Positions 46,061 to 58,010 of a stretch of DNA of 64,000 bases are shown here, piece by piece; positions within the stretch are counted from its first letter, which is position 1; every line of letters begins with the position of its first letter. Source of the DNA: Phlebopus portentosus (Eukaryota > Basidiomycota > Agaricomycetes > Boletales > Boletinellaceae); assembly GCA_037892935.1 (NCBI GenBank), contig JAYXKI010000009.1, positions 434,001 through 498,000 of the forward strand, given 5' to 3'. Below the pieces are notes generated by a model, which ran no database searches, was not told where the DNA came from, and saw nothing but the letters and a program-made list of their open reading frames with translations. The position numbers and the translations under genes were made by a program.

Positions 46061-47377
46061 TCAAGCAGTGGGGGCAGGTTTGATCGGTTGTCTCAACGGC
46101 CAGCGATCCCATTGCGAAGTGGACTCGAATAGGAAGAACGTGCGTTGAGGCGTACCATCTCCCTGCGATCGAGAAATTAATCAAAGCATACTCTTTCGAG
46201 AAAGCGTAAGACTCACGGTGAGGTTGGTTGGGAACCCAGGATCAAACGGAAGTATGCTCTCGAGATACTGAATCTGCTCGTCCGAGAGCGAGATTTTGAG
46301 CGCCTCGATATTAGCCATGAGTTGCTCGACTTTTCGTCCACCAATGATGGGGAACACGTAGGGGGTCTTCTGCATCACATATGCAATTGCGACGGCAGTA
46401 ATGTGCTCCGTACCGACCTCATTCGCGACTTTCTCAAGGGCAGCGCTTATCTTCCTTTCATTCTCCGTACGCTTCCATTCCTCGCTGAATATCACGCGGC
46501 CTTTCTCACCGCTGGTCATACGTCTCTTTTCTTCCGCGTCGGTGCGCAGATGACCACTAGCAAGTACGTTCCACGGAGCGAGAGCCAGTCCGAGCGTGCG
46601 AGCCATTGGGATTATCTCCCGTTCAAAACTGCGCTCCATAACGTTCCACGCGCCTTGGTAGATCACAAACGGCGTCTTACCGTGTGCCTTGGCATACGCA
46701 TTCGCGTATGAGACTGCCCATGCTGGAGTATCAGAGACGCCAAGGTACAGAACCTTGCGCGCGGCAACGAGATGGTGTAGGTTGTCCATAATTTCCTCGA
46801 TGGGTGTTTGCCAGTCCCACCAGTGAACGTAGAGAATGTCGATGTAAGTCGTCCGGAGCTTCTTGAGGCTTGCTTCGACACTGACCATAAGCGATTTGGC
46901 GTTGTTACCAGTGTAGTTGACTTTGATTGGGATGTCATTCGCACCGCGCTTGTAATTTGTTGTATACTATTGTGAAGTCAGCCACAGCGCGGCAGCATCA
47001 GTGAGCATTGTACTTACCTTGGTTGCAATCACCATTTGATCTCGGATACCACGCTTTTCCATCCATTCTCCAATGAACATTTCGGACGTCTCGTCTTGAC
47101 TATAATCACAGTAAGTGCCTCACCGAGTGCGGAATGAAACTGGGGCGTACTAATCATTCGCAGTGTCTATGAAGTTTCCACCTGCCTCATAGAAGGCATC
47201 GAGAAGCTTGAAGGATGATTCTTTGTTCATCGCACCCATTCCAATTTTCTCCCACTGGTCTCCAATGCTCATTGCTCCAAGCTGGAGTGGCGAGACCCGA
47301 ATACCCGCCAGTGGGGATAAAACACGATAGAGACCAAGCGGAGTCGCAGGAGTGGGAGGCGATGGAAAAGCAGACAT
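46061..47377 (-). CDS. Aldo/keto reductase, aryl-alcohol dehydrogenase (AAD) type
   Basis: NADPH-dependent reductase of the fungal AAD/norsolorinic-acid-reductase-like group, often reducing aromatic aldehydes from lignin breakdown. The ATG at 47377 gives [20 protein letters not shown]. Exon boundaries restore [11 protein letters not shown] + [12 protein letters not shown] (catalytic Asp and Tyr), an ATK segment (Lys) and [12 protein letters not shown] (His), so the AKR tetrad is present. NADPH-site helices follow ([29 protein letters not shown]). The last exon after FPTNLT reads [20 protein letters not shown] + [13 protein letters not shown] with TGA at 46061. Intact, short introns. A decayed copy lies directly downstream on the same strand, showing a past tandem duplication. 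Substrate unknown. Confidence 0.9.
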
Positions 47378-48865
47378 TGTCAAAAGTCAAGATAGTTTTT
47401 AGTAGAATGTAGCGAAGGTCTTAGAGAGGTGAGTTGAGGAGTTGTACTGAATCTGACTGGAATTTATAGTCCTGCTTGAAGATTTATTTGACATAAGTCG
47501 GTTTTCAACGACTGTAAACTGAATCATTGACATTTGCGGAACCGACGCCGTCCGTGGACGCGTCAGCTCACGGCAGCGCTGCTGTTGCTTCCAGGACATG
47601 TCGAGCGGCCAGACACGCACTTTCTTTCGACTTTTGTGGGGTAGCATTTGTAATACATGTTGGAAGCTTGTGTGAGCATGACGGGTTTTTTGACGAGATG
47701 TTCTATTACTTCACGGATGCAGTCCAAGCTCAGGAACTCGGGGGTATGTCTCAGATAAGGAAAAGGTATATATTACATGTACTTTCCGTAGTCACACCCG
47801 CGTTTGCCTTCAGTGGCCAAGAGGGACAAACCGAATCTACGTTGTTGTTGCAAGACCGGTCGGCTCTAAAGTAGTGATGTCGGGACGCAGCTTGAAAAGA
47901 CCCGAATAGTATTTGAAAGATCAGTATTGATAGATTTTCGGATGAGGTTATATAATGTCATCATTCATGCATGACTAAGGCAATAATTCGGCACAGACCA
48001 GATGCTTGCGTCGTCTCTTGAGAGTCGGCACCTTATGTATGTCGTAAGGAATCGAATCAGCTGCATGACCAATCACCTCAAAAAATGTTGTGCATTTGCA
48101 ATTACTATACTATAATACTGCACTGCTACATTATGATTATAACATTTCCTCTTTCAATATTCTCGAATGTTTGCAGTTTCCGAGTTGCCGACTCGGAGGT
48201 CAGTTAAAACTTGAGGATTGTGATACCTTTCAATGCCAAAGACAAGAATCGCACTAATCCCAGGCCCGGTACTCCCGCGTGAAACGCAGATCGCGTTGGA
48301 CGAGTAGATCTCTCGACCGGAAGCGGAAGCCTGTCTGTAAAAAAGTCTGACATAATAACAGACAAACCAGACGTTTACATAATCAAAACATTGGTAGACA
48401 CATAGACGATCTGGCGACAATGACAGGACTCTCTCATCTTCCTCTTGATCGAAGGATTCTTCTCCAATATCTGTCTATATTCGAATACCCCCCTGCTCCT
48501 GCTTGAATGTAGGGGCCATGTAAACACAGAGGGTGTTGGAGCGAGACGCTGAACAAATGTGTCTCTGCTAGATCAAATTTCTCGAGTTCTCACAAACAAC
48601 TGCCGGACAGCTACAGACACCTGAATTCCGCTTCAGTCAAGAAAGGGAAAACACTCCATGGAATATGGTACGTTAAAGCTGATATATCGTGCATGCGCAC
48701 TGTTGCTTTGGTTTGCATTGTACTTCTCGAAGCAAACTTACTAATAGGTCTCCTTGAGTCTGATTCTGTTTGGCCAGCTCTCCCATCTATTGGTACACCA
48801 CCCAATTAGTCTTGAATTAATTCCAACTTCTGTCGGAACATTCTTTTGAAAATCGACACTCTTTT
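47378..48865. other. Divergent intergenic region
   Basis: About 1.5 kb between the reductase (-) and an F-box gene (+). It should hold both promoters. Frames up to 115 codons occur (for example 47.53-47.87 kb, +) but show no family signature or splice structure. A TATAATACTGC-type AT stretch lies near 48110. Confidence 0.4.
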
Positions 48866-50492
48866 ATGCCCACTGCTTCTTCTCGATGCCACCTTCTGAC
48901 GTTACCTGATGAACTCATTTTCGAGATCCTTTCTTATTGTCCGGTAGAGAACATCCTCAAACTGGAAGGCGTATGTGATGACGCTTGTTCATCTCCTAAC
49001 ACCTTCTGACTCCTTTCTAAAGACATGTAAGCGTATGTATCAGATATGCCGATCTCACGCGATCTGGAGGTCTCTGGTACAGAGGCTTGACGTCTCCCAA
49101 GCTCCATCTACAAATCCTTTTCATTCAATCGAGTCTCTTCCCGAGCCTGAGCTAAGGTGGAAGGTCATCAATGCCGTCCAACGGCACCGCGTTTGGACTA
49201 CACCAGGAAACGTCCCTCCAATGCGGGTTCTTGAACTGCCCCTGCCGCATATCGAGGAAAGCAGAATAATGAAAACAAGGCTGCTTCCAGGAGGGAAGGA
49301 AATACTTATATCGAATCATGGGAGCGTGGAATTCTGGTCTATTGAATCTATGGAGTGCCTATGGTCCATACCTGCCCCCGAGGATCACATAGACACTGTA
49401 GGCTTTGACTTTGATATCGTGGACAATGGCGAAGTGCTTGCTATTGCGATTGTCTGCGAGGATGGCGTATTTCCGGATATGTGAGTTGCATTCTCCGCTG
49501 AGTCTTGGTTCCTGTCCGAGATCCGTATTTCCAGGTCGCTGCTGCGCCTGTACAACTATACTTTCGCTAATCGCAGTGTAAACATGGTCCTGGAACGTAG
49601 ACTGCCGACGTTGTCGCCTTCTCGGATTATGCTTCAAGGAGAATTCTTTATTTCTTCAATCCCGCGACTCTTTCAGAGTGTAGTCCTTAATTGGAGGTCC
49701 GGGAGCGCTTTGATACTCGATTTTGCCGACCCTATGGTGAGTTCTTGTCTAACATCATTGTATGATGCTCATCGTCTACTTTACCAGAGAGTGCGGACTG
49801 ACGTTCGGTCAAAACTTGTAGCTGACAACAATTTGATCGTCTTCCTCCAGGAGGCAGAATTAGGTTTCTGTGCCGCAAAGCTTCCCCTGTCTGCGCTCAA
49901 TGAACGTTGGTCTGATGAAGTGAATCACAATGCTTGGCAACATGTCCTATTCCGTTCCTTAGATCGGGACTACTCGTTACTTCCTCTGCCGTATTCTGAG
50001 GACCAAGACAGTGCTCAGAATGGGAACGCAGGGTACGGACTTTGGGTCTTGGCTCACCACATCTTCAAGCCTTCTTGGCAGCCGGATGCACCAACAGAGA
50101 TCTTCGTTGTTGCTTATACTGTTACTCCTGGTGGAAGGAAGCCGATGCGCCTGATCTCCTTCCGGCTGCAATTATCACACTCCGAGGGTCAAGGATCTGA
50201 AAGGGATTCGGGTACCCTTAAGCTCGTCAGGTCGAGTTCAGCGCCAATTGGACGACTTCCCAGGAATCCACGCAACGTCTCAAACACAGGGCTGATGTTC
50301 TCTTTGAGGCAAAAGCTCCAGGTCATTACCCTCTTTTCCGAGGATGGACAGCCGATCAGTGAAGTGGATCTCGGAGCTGATGTGATTCCGGAATTTGAGG
50401 AGTTCGACCCAAACGTCTCCTCTGTTGACCCATGGAGCGGCGCGATTGCAGTAAGGATCCTCGGTTCGATGAAGGTTCTTTACTTCGATTAG
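48866..50492 (+). CDS. F-box protein with probable beta-propeller-like C-terminal part
   Basis: Four exons keep frame: 48866-48970, 49023-49480, 49535-49736, 49788-50492 (489 residues). The third intron, 51 nt, is a multiple of three and could be retained without a frame break. The F-box is clear at the N-terminus: HLLTLPDELIFEILSYCPVE, NILKLEGTCKRMYQICRSHA, IWRSLVQRLDV. The rest contains strand-rich segments with WD/PQQ-like spacing (TRLLPGGKEILISNHGSVEF + WSIESMECLWS; VVLNWRSGSALILDFADPM; GYGLWVLAHHIFKPSWQPD), as in mushroom F-box proteins that carry a propeller. Likely an SCF substrate receptor; target unknown. It converges on the next F-box gene. Confidence 0.8.
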
Positions 50493-50832
50493 CCAGAGTA
50501 TATATTTGAGATGGCCTGAATTGGATGAAAGAATCTACATTCTGTCTCAGTGTTTGATTCAGAGTCGCGGTGCTGAACCCGACATTATAATCAAATTTCA
50601 TTTCGCCGGGCTTTAGGTTTCTGGCGTTAAGCTGCACGAGACTCTCAAAACGGCCAAACTGCTATCTGAGCAAAGGTTAGAGCATTTAACTGCACGTCCT
50701 TTACCTCGTATTTTGTGATATCAGAACAAGGATTGTCAAGAGGTTCAATACAATATCGCGCTACTCTAGCGAATATGAAAGCTGAATGTGATTCCCGGCA
50801 TTTAAAATTTCCCACCCAGGCAAAAATGCCAA
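50493..50832. other. Convergent intergenic region between two F-box genes
   Basis: About 340 bp, holding the 3' ends of both genes. No gene seen. Confidence 0.45.
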
Positions 50833-52404
50833 TCACTGATGATGTACAGAACAGTTCCGGGACAATGGCTCAGGAGTTTGCACGATTCTCAGACCATCTT
50901 TCTGACAATCCTCAAACTCAGGACGCTCGGAAATGGGAGGCAAGGACTTGTAGCTATGGAACAATTTAAGAATCTTTAGTGTCCTAAATCCGCATTCGTC
51001 GTCTACCTCTGTTCTCGAATCCTCCTTAGTTTCCCGTGCACTTACGATTGAAATGCATGTTCGAGAACGACGAGAACGCGAAGAAACCATGCTCGCCAGG
51101 ACTGGAAGGGACGCTTGACATGCATGAAGAGACAACGTTTCCAGACCAGGGCACATAGGCAATTGGGTGTTGTCGCTAGTACGAAAGTTGGAAGAGTCAG
51201 GGCTGCTTAGCCGCTGCAGAACATCATCAGACGTGAGCGCATCATCAATAGCAAGAGACTTCATCCTCGGAGCTAGTTCAAGGATATCTAAAAGTTCAGA
51301 CATGGTCATTGGCGTTCCTAACAGCTCGAGTTCTTCCAGAGGCGGACCAAAGCGTTGGTTAGTCCTAGAACCAGATCTACGAAGGAGATTAGGGACATGG
51401 GGCCAGCCTTGATCTGAGCCAAAAGAGCCATCCATGAGAAGTCTGAACACACGCAAAGCCGGCAAGCACAGAAGACTGAGGAAAGAAACAGGATCCGAGG
51501 GTTCCTCATTAACTCCAGAGAGGCAAATCAGAGTGACTTGTCTCAGATGATTCAAGGTAAGAGGCAATCCGTGGGGTAGCATAAAAGGTGGGGCATTGAA
51601 GAACCTAATCGAGACTTCCTCAAGATATGGGCTACATTGCAACCATGTGAATGCATCCGTCTGAGACGAACTGGTATTTATGGCTAGAGAGGTCAAGTTT
51701 CCTAGTGAAGCATCATCCGGAAGGAAGGGATTCAGCCGAAGTTGGGGACACTGAAGAACAACGCTTGCCAAATTCGAACAGCGTGCAAGATCAAGTATAT
51801 GCTCGATGCGTGAGTTGTCTTCTTCGGACTCGACACTCTGAGTGACGCTAGGAGGTGAGATCACAATAAGAAGATGTCCCAGAAAGGGCGCTCCAAGGAC
51901 GAGAGACATTAACAAAATGGTGAGAGCTTCAACGGAGCGACATCGTACGACTGTGATGCGCCATCGGTGACGAATTGCGTCTAGTATTGACGTCAGACGG
52001 TGCATTCCAGCGATGTGCACCTCCATAGTACTATCAAATTCTTGAGACCGATGTTCTTCGGCTTGAAGTCCGCCATAGTCAAGTGCGAACGAAAAGGAGA
52101 AGATGTTTCCGCTTCTTGAGATATACAACTTGAGAAGCTCGGCATCTCCATTCGCTGGGTTTGGATTGGGATTTGCATTCCTCGATCGTTCCCTAGGGAG
52201 TGCGATAGAGGTCCAAAGCTCAGGAGTAGACAGGGACACTCGACGCCATTGCGAGTTCACCCAAGAGAGGTTGAGAGGCGCGCTCGTACGTTCAGGTCTT
52301 AGGAAAGAAGAGTTATCCGACCCATAGGAGACGACTTCACGAAACAATAAAGAAAGGAGTTCATCAGGGAGTGTGGGTGCACCGTGGTCGCGCTGATTTT
52401 CCAT
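50833..52404 (-). CDS. F-box/LRR-like protein, Agaricomycete type
   Basis: Intron-free frame of 523 codons from ATG 52404 (MENQRDHGAPTLPDELLSLL) to TGA 50833. The frame is open 54 bases further upstream, but without an ATG there. The F-box region PTLPDELLSLLFREVV + LNLSWVNSQWRRVSLSTPEL + WTSIALP is followed by leucine-rich strands (CSNLASVVLQCPQLRLNPFL, LTSLAINTSSSQTDAFTWLQ, CSPYLEEVSIRFF, CLPALRVFRLLMDG, LEELELLGTPMTMSELLDIL) and a Ser/Arg-rich patch near the C-terminus. Role as an SCF adaptor is inferred from the family. Confidence 0.8.
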   Translation of the reverse strand: MENQRDHGAPTLPDELLSLLFREVVSYGSDNSSFLRPERTSAPLNLSWVNSQWRRVSLSTPELWTSIALPRERSRNANPNPNPANGDAELLKLYISRSGNIFSFSFALDYGGLQAEEHRSQEFDSTMEVHIAGMHRLTSILDAIRHRWRITVVRCRSVEALTILLMSLVLGAPFLGHLLIVISPPSVTQSVESEEDNSRIEHILDLARCSNLASVVLQCPQLRLNPFLPDDASLGNLTSLAINTSSSQTDAFTWLQCSPYLEEVSIRFFNAPPFMLPHGLPLTLNHLRQVTLICLSGVNEEPSDPVSFLSLLCLPALRVFRLLMDGSFGSDQGWPHVPNLLRRSGSRTNQRFGPPLEELELLGTPMTMSELLDILELAPRMKSLAIDDALTSDDVLQRLSSPDSSNFRTSDNTQLPMCPGLETLSLHACQASLPVLASMVSSRSRRSRTCISIVSARETKEDSRTEVDDECGFRTLKILKLFHSYKSLPPISERPEFEDCQKDGLRIVQTPEPLSRNCSVHHQ

Positions 52405-53047
52405 GTAAATAGCTGAAGAGAATCCAATTAGAGAAAGATAGCGCAACGATAGTCGCACTCTATTCGCTTGTAATCAACGAACAGTAGTGCATAGGGTTAC
52501 AAGGCCCTAAAATTGCGTGTGGTAGGATGTCGTAAACGCCCCAACTTTGCGAATCACTGTTGCAAACCACGCGCAGGATGTACTTCATGCGATGCCGTAG
52601 ATTACATCCTGCCTAGCAAGCAAGAACGGCCGTCTTAAGTTAGGAGTCTGATTGTGAGACACGGAGGCAAACAGACGTAATGCGACGCGACGAAGATTCT
52701 GTGACGAATGGATACTCGGTCACACCAAGAATTCTCCTTTGAGCTCAGTTCACACGTCTACTGACTGGAATAACTGCATTATTGTGTATATAACGAGAGG
52801 GAAGAATCCCCCTTACATATCGCTATCTACTTGCTATTTAAACTGCATAACGTGAGGGAAATAAAACTATACTTAATCCGACTTTCCTGAACTTAGGTAA
52901 TCGGTACCCAGATAATACAAGTGACTGTTACATCGTCACAAATTCTCACGTTGATGACGTTGCAGTTTGTTTTCAAAAGACAGCATCTGCGCAGCAGCAA
53001 TAAAACTTTACGACGACGCACGAAGCGACAGAATTCATGTCTGTGAC
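52405..53047. other. Divergent promoter region, F-box gene and GPHR gene
   Basis: About 640 bp. A TGTATATAACG TATA-like box lies near 52790, about 250 bp upstream of the proposed GPHR start. No additional gene. Confidence 0.4.
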
Positions 53048-55488
53048 ATGCCCTTCAATCATGTTGTTGTAGCTGAAACGCTATTGATAACTGTCTTACG
53101 GTTCGTCTCAGTGCATTTCCGCTCGTATCATTCGAAGAACGATCTGAGTCGCGTTTCTGCCAACTTTATGCAATACAGAACTGCGTGTTTCTATGCATGC
53201 GCCACCCGTGTGCTACGCTCAGTATACCATGACCTGCAGGCTCTTGCGGGCTTTGCTTCAAGACAGCTAGGCGGTGATTCCGACGAGGAGCTGGAGTTAG
53301 AATCTTTACCAGCACCTAGTACCGCAAATGACGGACCTTTGCTTGCTGGATCCAACAGTTCTACGCATCGGACTCGAGGCGGGCACGGCTTGAGAACTCT
53401 ATGGAGCTCAAAACATTCGAATATTTCTCGTTTATGTTTCTCACTTTGTTTCTCCGAAAGTTGTACTTTGTTTTTCCTCTTCATGTGTCAAGAGGTCCAT
53501 ATATTTGATCCTAGGTGCGTTTTCAATTAAGTCAGGATCCTTTCCTTGTATAGGCTGCGGAAACTTCCCGGGATTTCCAGTCGGCTATTGCTGCTCCAGC
53601 TTTGAAGATGTATTTTTTTCCCCGATCCAACATGGCCCTAGCATCTGATAAAAGATAAAAGCTTCTATCAATGCTAGGGCCTTGTTGGATTGAGGGGAAA
53701 AATGCCTCTTTGAAGCTGGAACAGCAATAGCCAACCGGAAATCCCGGAGTTTCTGCAGGTACTTTTACCTGCCTAAAACTGTACAATAGAATTGCGTCTG
53801 CTCCGTATTTCTCCTCTTGGGCTACAACAAGCGGATGTCTGACATGCGACATAGGAGTCGAATGCTGAACTGGCGACTATCACTTTTCGTTTTGCTGCTA
53901 GTGATTCTTTTCTTCATCCCGTTATCCCTGAATTATCTCTTGACCTACCAGTCTCCACTAGGTGAGAATACTCAAGCTCCATTTTGAATGCTGCTTTCGC
54001 TCAACTGTCATCGTCCTTTCCCGGTCAGGACGTTTATCGCGAAACCGTTCAGTTTCAACACGGGTTATGATGGCTCTCATACCCTACGTGGTCTATCTCT
54101 TTTCCTTCACATTGATCCCACTTCCTGAAAGTCTTTCAAATGCGAACTCCGAGATAACCACCCAAACGCTTTCGAGGCTCATAGTTCTTGGAACATTCAT
54201 AATCGGACTTCTGTCGGGTTTCGGCGCCGTAAGGAACTCTTGGGACTACTTACCGGTGCTTTTGAAGTCGCGGCGGTGAGTTGTTTGCATAATACCGGCG
54301 TGTTCTCTAATCCCTCAATGATAGAAGAAGGACTCCATCAGAGCAGGAGATACGTACAGCAGAGGAAGCGCTTGAAAGAATACGGAATGATCTTGTAGTG
54401 CGCAAGGCGGATGAAAGGAGGTTGCAGAGTACGAAGGTGGCTTGTGAATCAATGTGGTACATCGCATTTTCTAACGACTTGTGCGTTGTACAAAGACGTC
54501 GGAAACCACTTCTTGGATGTCGCGCGTCGCCTCCAGCATCACAGGAAACTCAGGTCTAGCTCATTGATCCGAACTGTTTCCGAAAAAGCTGACGTGGTCC
54601 AAATTATATAGAGCTCACTTCAGTCCAGCGTGAGATAAGCGGCTTAGTGGCACTCGAATACCAAATGGACAGGAACTTGGAGGAAATGCGGAATCTATAT
54701 GCGAACTCCCGATATGACCGCACGCTGCAAGGGAGGATTATTCGTTGGGCCGGTTTTCTGTTTGCACTTTACTGTGCATTTAGAACCGTAAGCGTAAGCC
54801 ATTTTTGTGTCTTTTCGGAGAGCATCGTTGGATTATAAGTCTGGTGTTTTTTTTCTTCCAATTATGCAGTGTATTCTGGATACACTCTCTTCCTTCCAGT
54901 CTTCATCCAACGATATCCCAAGTGAAGAATCCAAGTCATCCTATACTGACTTAATCGCACATTTCTTGACTTATCTGGTTTCGTTGCTGCCCTTCGTGTA
55001 TCTCAATGCAGGAGGTATTTCGGCAATCGCGCGGCAGGTCAGTTTGGGTCTTGTGGGCATCATCATTCTCAGTAGTGTCCGCTTTGTGCTTAGGGCGGTT
55101 TCAAGAGTGAGTAATAAATGGCTAAGGACAGTTGACATACTGATGTAACGAATAGATTCTAAAAATAACGAGTCAAAATCTCGGCGCTTCCTTGCTTTTG
55201 CTCATCTTGGCCCAGCTGATGGTATGTATGCATACGACAGGAAGTTACTCTTCTGATTACTTGACCTGAATTATCTAGGGTACATATTTACTTTCCACGC
55301 TTGTGCAGCTACGCACCGCCTTTCCTCCAAAGAATGCTGACAGTTCAAACGTGTTCTCCACATTACCTTCGTATGAAGTGTTCGGTGCAGCTTTCGATTA
55401 TTCATACCTTCTTTCTGCGTTCGCGACCGTCGCGTACCTGTGGTTGGATGAACGGATAAACAGTGGGGGATCACACTTTGGTGAGTGA
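53048..55488 (+). CDS. GPHR: Golgi pH regulator (GPHR/GTG family) multi-pass membrane protein
   Basis: GPHR proteins are anion-channel-like membrane proteins needed for Golgi acidification in animals; plant relatives are called GTG. The ATG at 53048 gives MPFNHVVVAETLLITVLR; after an 82-nt intron comes TACFYACATRVLRSVYHDLQ. Next are SNISRLCFSLCFSESCTLFF, then after an unusually long intron (53515-53854) SRMLNWRLSLFVLLLVILFF + IPLSLNYLLTYQSPL, STRVMMALIPYVVYLFSFTL, and a coiled-coil region EQEIRTAEEALERIRNDLV. Then come LVALEYQMDRNLEEMRNLYA, RWAGFLFALYCAFRTCILDT, and the C-terminal ABA_GPCR-like domain (AHFLTYLVSLLPFVYLNAGG, QNLGASLLLLILAQLMGTYL, YLLSAFATVAYLWLDERIN), ending GGSHFGE at TGA 55488. 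About nine membrane segments, and all exons join in frame. Confidence 0.88.
53555..53758. mobile_element. Small foldback MITE inside a GPHR intron
   Basis: A left arm from CTGCGGAAACTTCCCGGGAT (53555) and a right arm ending ATCCCGGAGTTTCTGCAG (53758) are imperfect inverted repeats of about 100 bp each, meeting at a short loop near 53655 (ATAAAAGATAAAAG). Matching blocks include TGGCTATTGCTG / CAGCAATAGCCA, CCAGCTT / AAGCTGG, and GGCCCTAGCAT / ATGCTAGGGCC. The flanks GTATAGG and AGGTA allow a TA target duplication. It has no coding capacity. It lengthens an intron to 340 nt, where neighbours have 50-80 nt. Confidence 0.85.
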
Positions 55489-55643
55489 CCCTGATGATGA
55501 TCTAAACAAAAGCTGATGCATGATATCGCATTTTCATGTCGAAAGACGATGTATCTAGTTAATCATATGTACAGTAAGACATGAAGAATGTTAGAATTTT
55601 CGCGACTCAATTATCCTGTTGGTGATAAAAAAGTTTTGCAAAG

Positions 55644-58010
55644 CTAGTTCGTCGTTATAGTATGCTTCCCTCCCGAAACAACGAATGTTGTCTTCCCATT
55701 TTTCGTAGATTTTGACTTGAGTGGCTTGCCATTTACTCTGACGGACTTTCCAAGTCCTGCAGGTAGAGTCACAGTACCGGATGTCCCTTTTGGCGTCTCG
55801 ACGACGAATTGAGTATTTTTCCTCCCGGATAGCTCCCAAGAAGCACCGAACCAACCGAGTGGTGTCTCGAAGCCTCCCTGTGCTGCAGATAATCCGGATG
55901 TATGTGGTTCGAGAGTCCAGTCTTGACCCTGCGGAGTCATAATCTGCAGCCCAAGAACGTAGAATGTCAGCGCAGAAGTTGGACCGGAACTCCATCCGTG
56001 AGCGTGCGAGGTATATGCAGGGTCGTAATTATAACCACGATACGATCGATACCTATCAGAACGTTCAGTCTAGGCGAGGAGAAAGACAAAGGCGAGTTCC
56101 GCACCCCAATGAACCATTGGCGGTATAGCCTTCAAGCAAAGTCGATTGAACGCTGAGATTGGTGTACAGCATATAACCCCATTCTCGACGCAGCAAGTCC
56201 ATTGCTCGGTCATCATTCCCTGAGACAAAATGCGCCTGCAGCTCAAAGCCGCCGATAAAGGGCGATATTGTATCAGGCAACTCAGGCGCCACTGCACCCA
56301 GTTCGTTCCAATTCTTCTCGAGCCCGGCGCTTACAGAATTCGCTTGTGACGCATTCTGCGTGAGGTTGAAGAGTACTGCAAACGAGTTCGCGTCCTGTGG
56401 GCATAACGTGGTCGAAGCGTTGTCTCGGTACATTCCAAGCGACTCCACCCAGAACTCATGATTAAACGCAGACTTGACGATTGACGCGTTCGCCGAATAC
56501 GCTGACGCAAGCTCTGTGTCATTCAAATATGCAGCAAGATCTGCACTGTTCGTGAGGACCTATAGGTCGTCTGTCAAATATCCCGATTACTTCGATTACA
56601 TTAACTGATCTACTTACTTTGTAGTATATAGCATTGCCTTCTGCGTTGATTCCTCCGCCACCGAGACGCGCCCAATCTCTCAAGCCAGTGATATTGATGA
56701 GGCCAGACGGCACGGACTTTCCGGCCAAGAATTGAACAGCTTTGGTCTAGGATTTTGAAAAGGTAAGAGGCCTAAAATGGAGACTCCGATTCTTGCGCTC
56801 GGGGCTCACATAGTTCGCCCACACAGTTTGCAGCCATTCTGTATCTCCGGTATACAGATAATAGTTGTGCGTACCAATAAGTGTCCACCCGTGATATGTG
56901 TCGCTGTCCAGTTGACTGAGTGGAGGTCCACTTTCTGGTAGTGCACCCGTCACGGGATTGATCGCCGCAAACATCGTAGAAAGCGCGTTTCTGACAGGAA
57001 TCAGGTCATTGGTGCTAACGAAAGCGGTCGGAACAGCGATACCCATATCGCCTAGAGAAATTGTGAGGATACTTGACTCTCGATGGAAAACGAAACGCAA
57101 CTCACCTGGCCAAACGGCCCTGTCCCGTTTCGCGCCGTCGACAATGATTGGTCCTGCAACCCCAAGAGTAGCATTATTGGCCCAGCCTTTGCAAGATGTC
57201 ATATAAGCAAACATACTTCGTAAAGCTTATCAAGAAAGAAACCTACCGGGAGAAGGCACAGAGGGAATCTGTCTTCCGGTATGCAGAGGAACGATATTGG
57301 TCTGAACAGTATACGCGCCAGCATACCAGAGTTTCGTAAGGAAATCCGAGTCAGTACAAACCGGATCTTTTGCGTAAAAGAAACCTGAGTAATCTCGCAT
57401 ATTATCCACATGTGGCATGAAGGAGATTTCGCAGCTGATGTTACTAATTGTCAACGCGTCGTCAGAGTCGGAGACGATCGTTACGTAGCGAAACCCTCCA
57501 CGGAGTCGTTCTGCTGGTTGTGTCCAGAGCCCAGACGCGAGCGGCGCTAGAACGGGCTCGATCCCATCATACGATGCATTGGGTGCAGGGTACGTTGAGT
57601 CATCAGAAGCGAGAGTACTGACGTAGACGGATGACTCAGAGAAGGACAGGGAGAAAGCACTGCTATTGGAAGACGGGGAAAGGTTTATCGTGATTAATCC
57701 TCCAACCTTATGAAAGCACAATAGTAAGCCGGGATTACAAAATATAGGCGACCATACTGACTTCTTTCCCAAAATCCAGAGAAACAAAAGAGCCTTTGTT
57801 AGTCAGCGTTGCCTCGTCCGACTCCGAAAGCAAATTATCTGCGTTAAAGATTGATCCTTGTATCTTGAAAACTGATGTCGGACGAACAGCTCTAGACTCT
57901 GGCGCATAGTTAAACGCGTCCCAGGCCCCACTTGGCGCAGAGGCAGGGGACAAGCCAATACAGGCGCAGATAATGAGGATGGTTTCGAGGGACGAACGAG
58001 CCATCATCAT
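55644..58010 (-). CDS. Secreted family GH78 alpha-L-rhamnosidase
   Basis: Releases terminal alpha-L-rhamnose, for example from pectin rhamnogalacturonan or plant glycosides. From ATG 58010 (one of three in a row) a signal peptide MMMARSSLETILIICACIGL is followed by SPASAPSGAWDAF. The N-terminal beta domain (RGGFRYVTIVSDSDD) leads to the (alpha/alpha)6 barrel: KLWYAGAYTVQTNIVPLHTG, the GH78 signature IIVDGAKRDRAVWPGDMG, ALPESGPPLSQLDSDTYHGW, YTGDTEWLQTVWANY, GLRDWARLGGGGINAEGNAI + YYK, FIGGFELQAHF, and GYNYDPAYTSHAHGWSSGPT. A C-terminal beta domain ends KTTFVVSGGKHTITTN with TAG at 55644. Many N-glycosylation sequons. Introns are short and the gene looks complete. It converges with GPHR. Confidence 0.92.

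Noticed and set aside
47527..47874. 115-codon plus-strand frame beside the aldo/keto reductase
   Set aside because: No homology recognised, it sits in a divergent promoter region, and composition is unlike neighbouring genes.
55905..55920. GGTTCGAGAGTCC resembling a tRNA T-loop
   Set aside because: It lies inside the coding sequence of the GH78 gene, and no cloverleaf can be formed around it.
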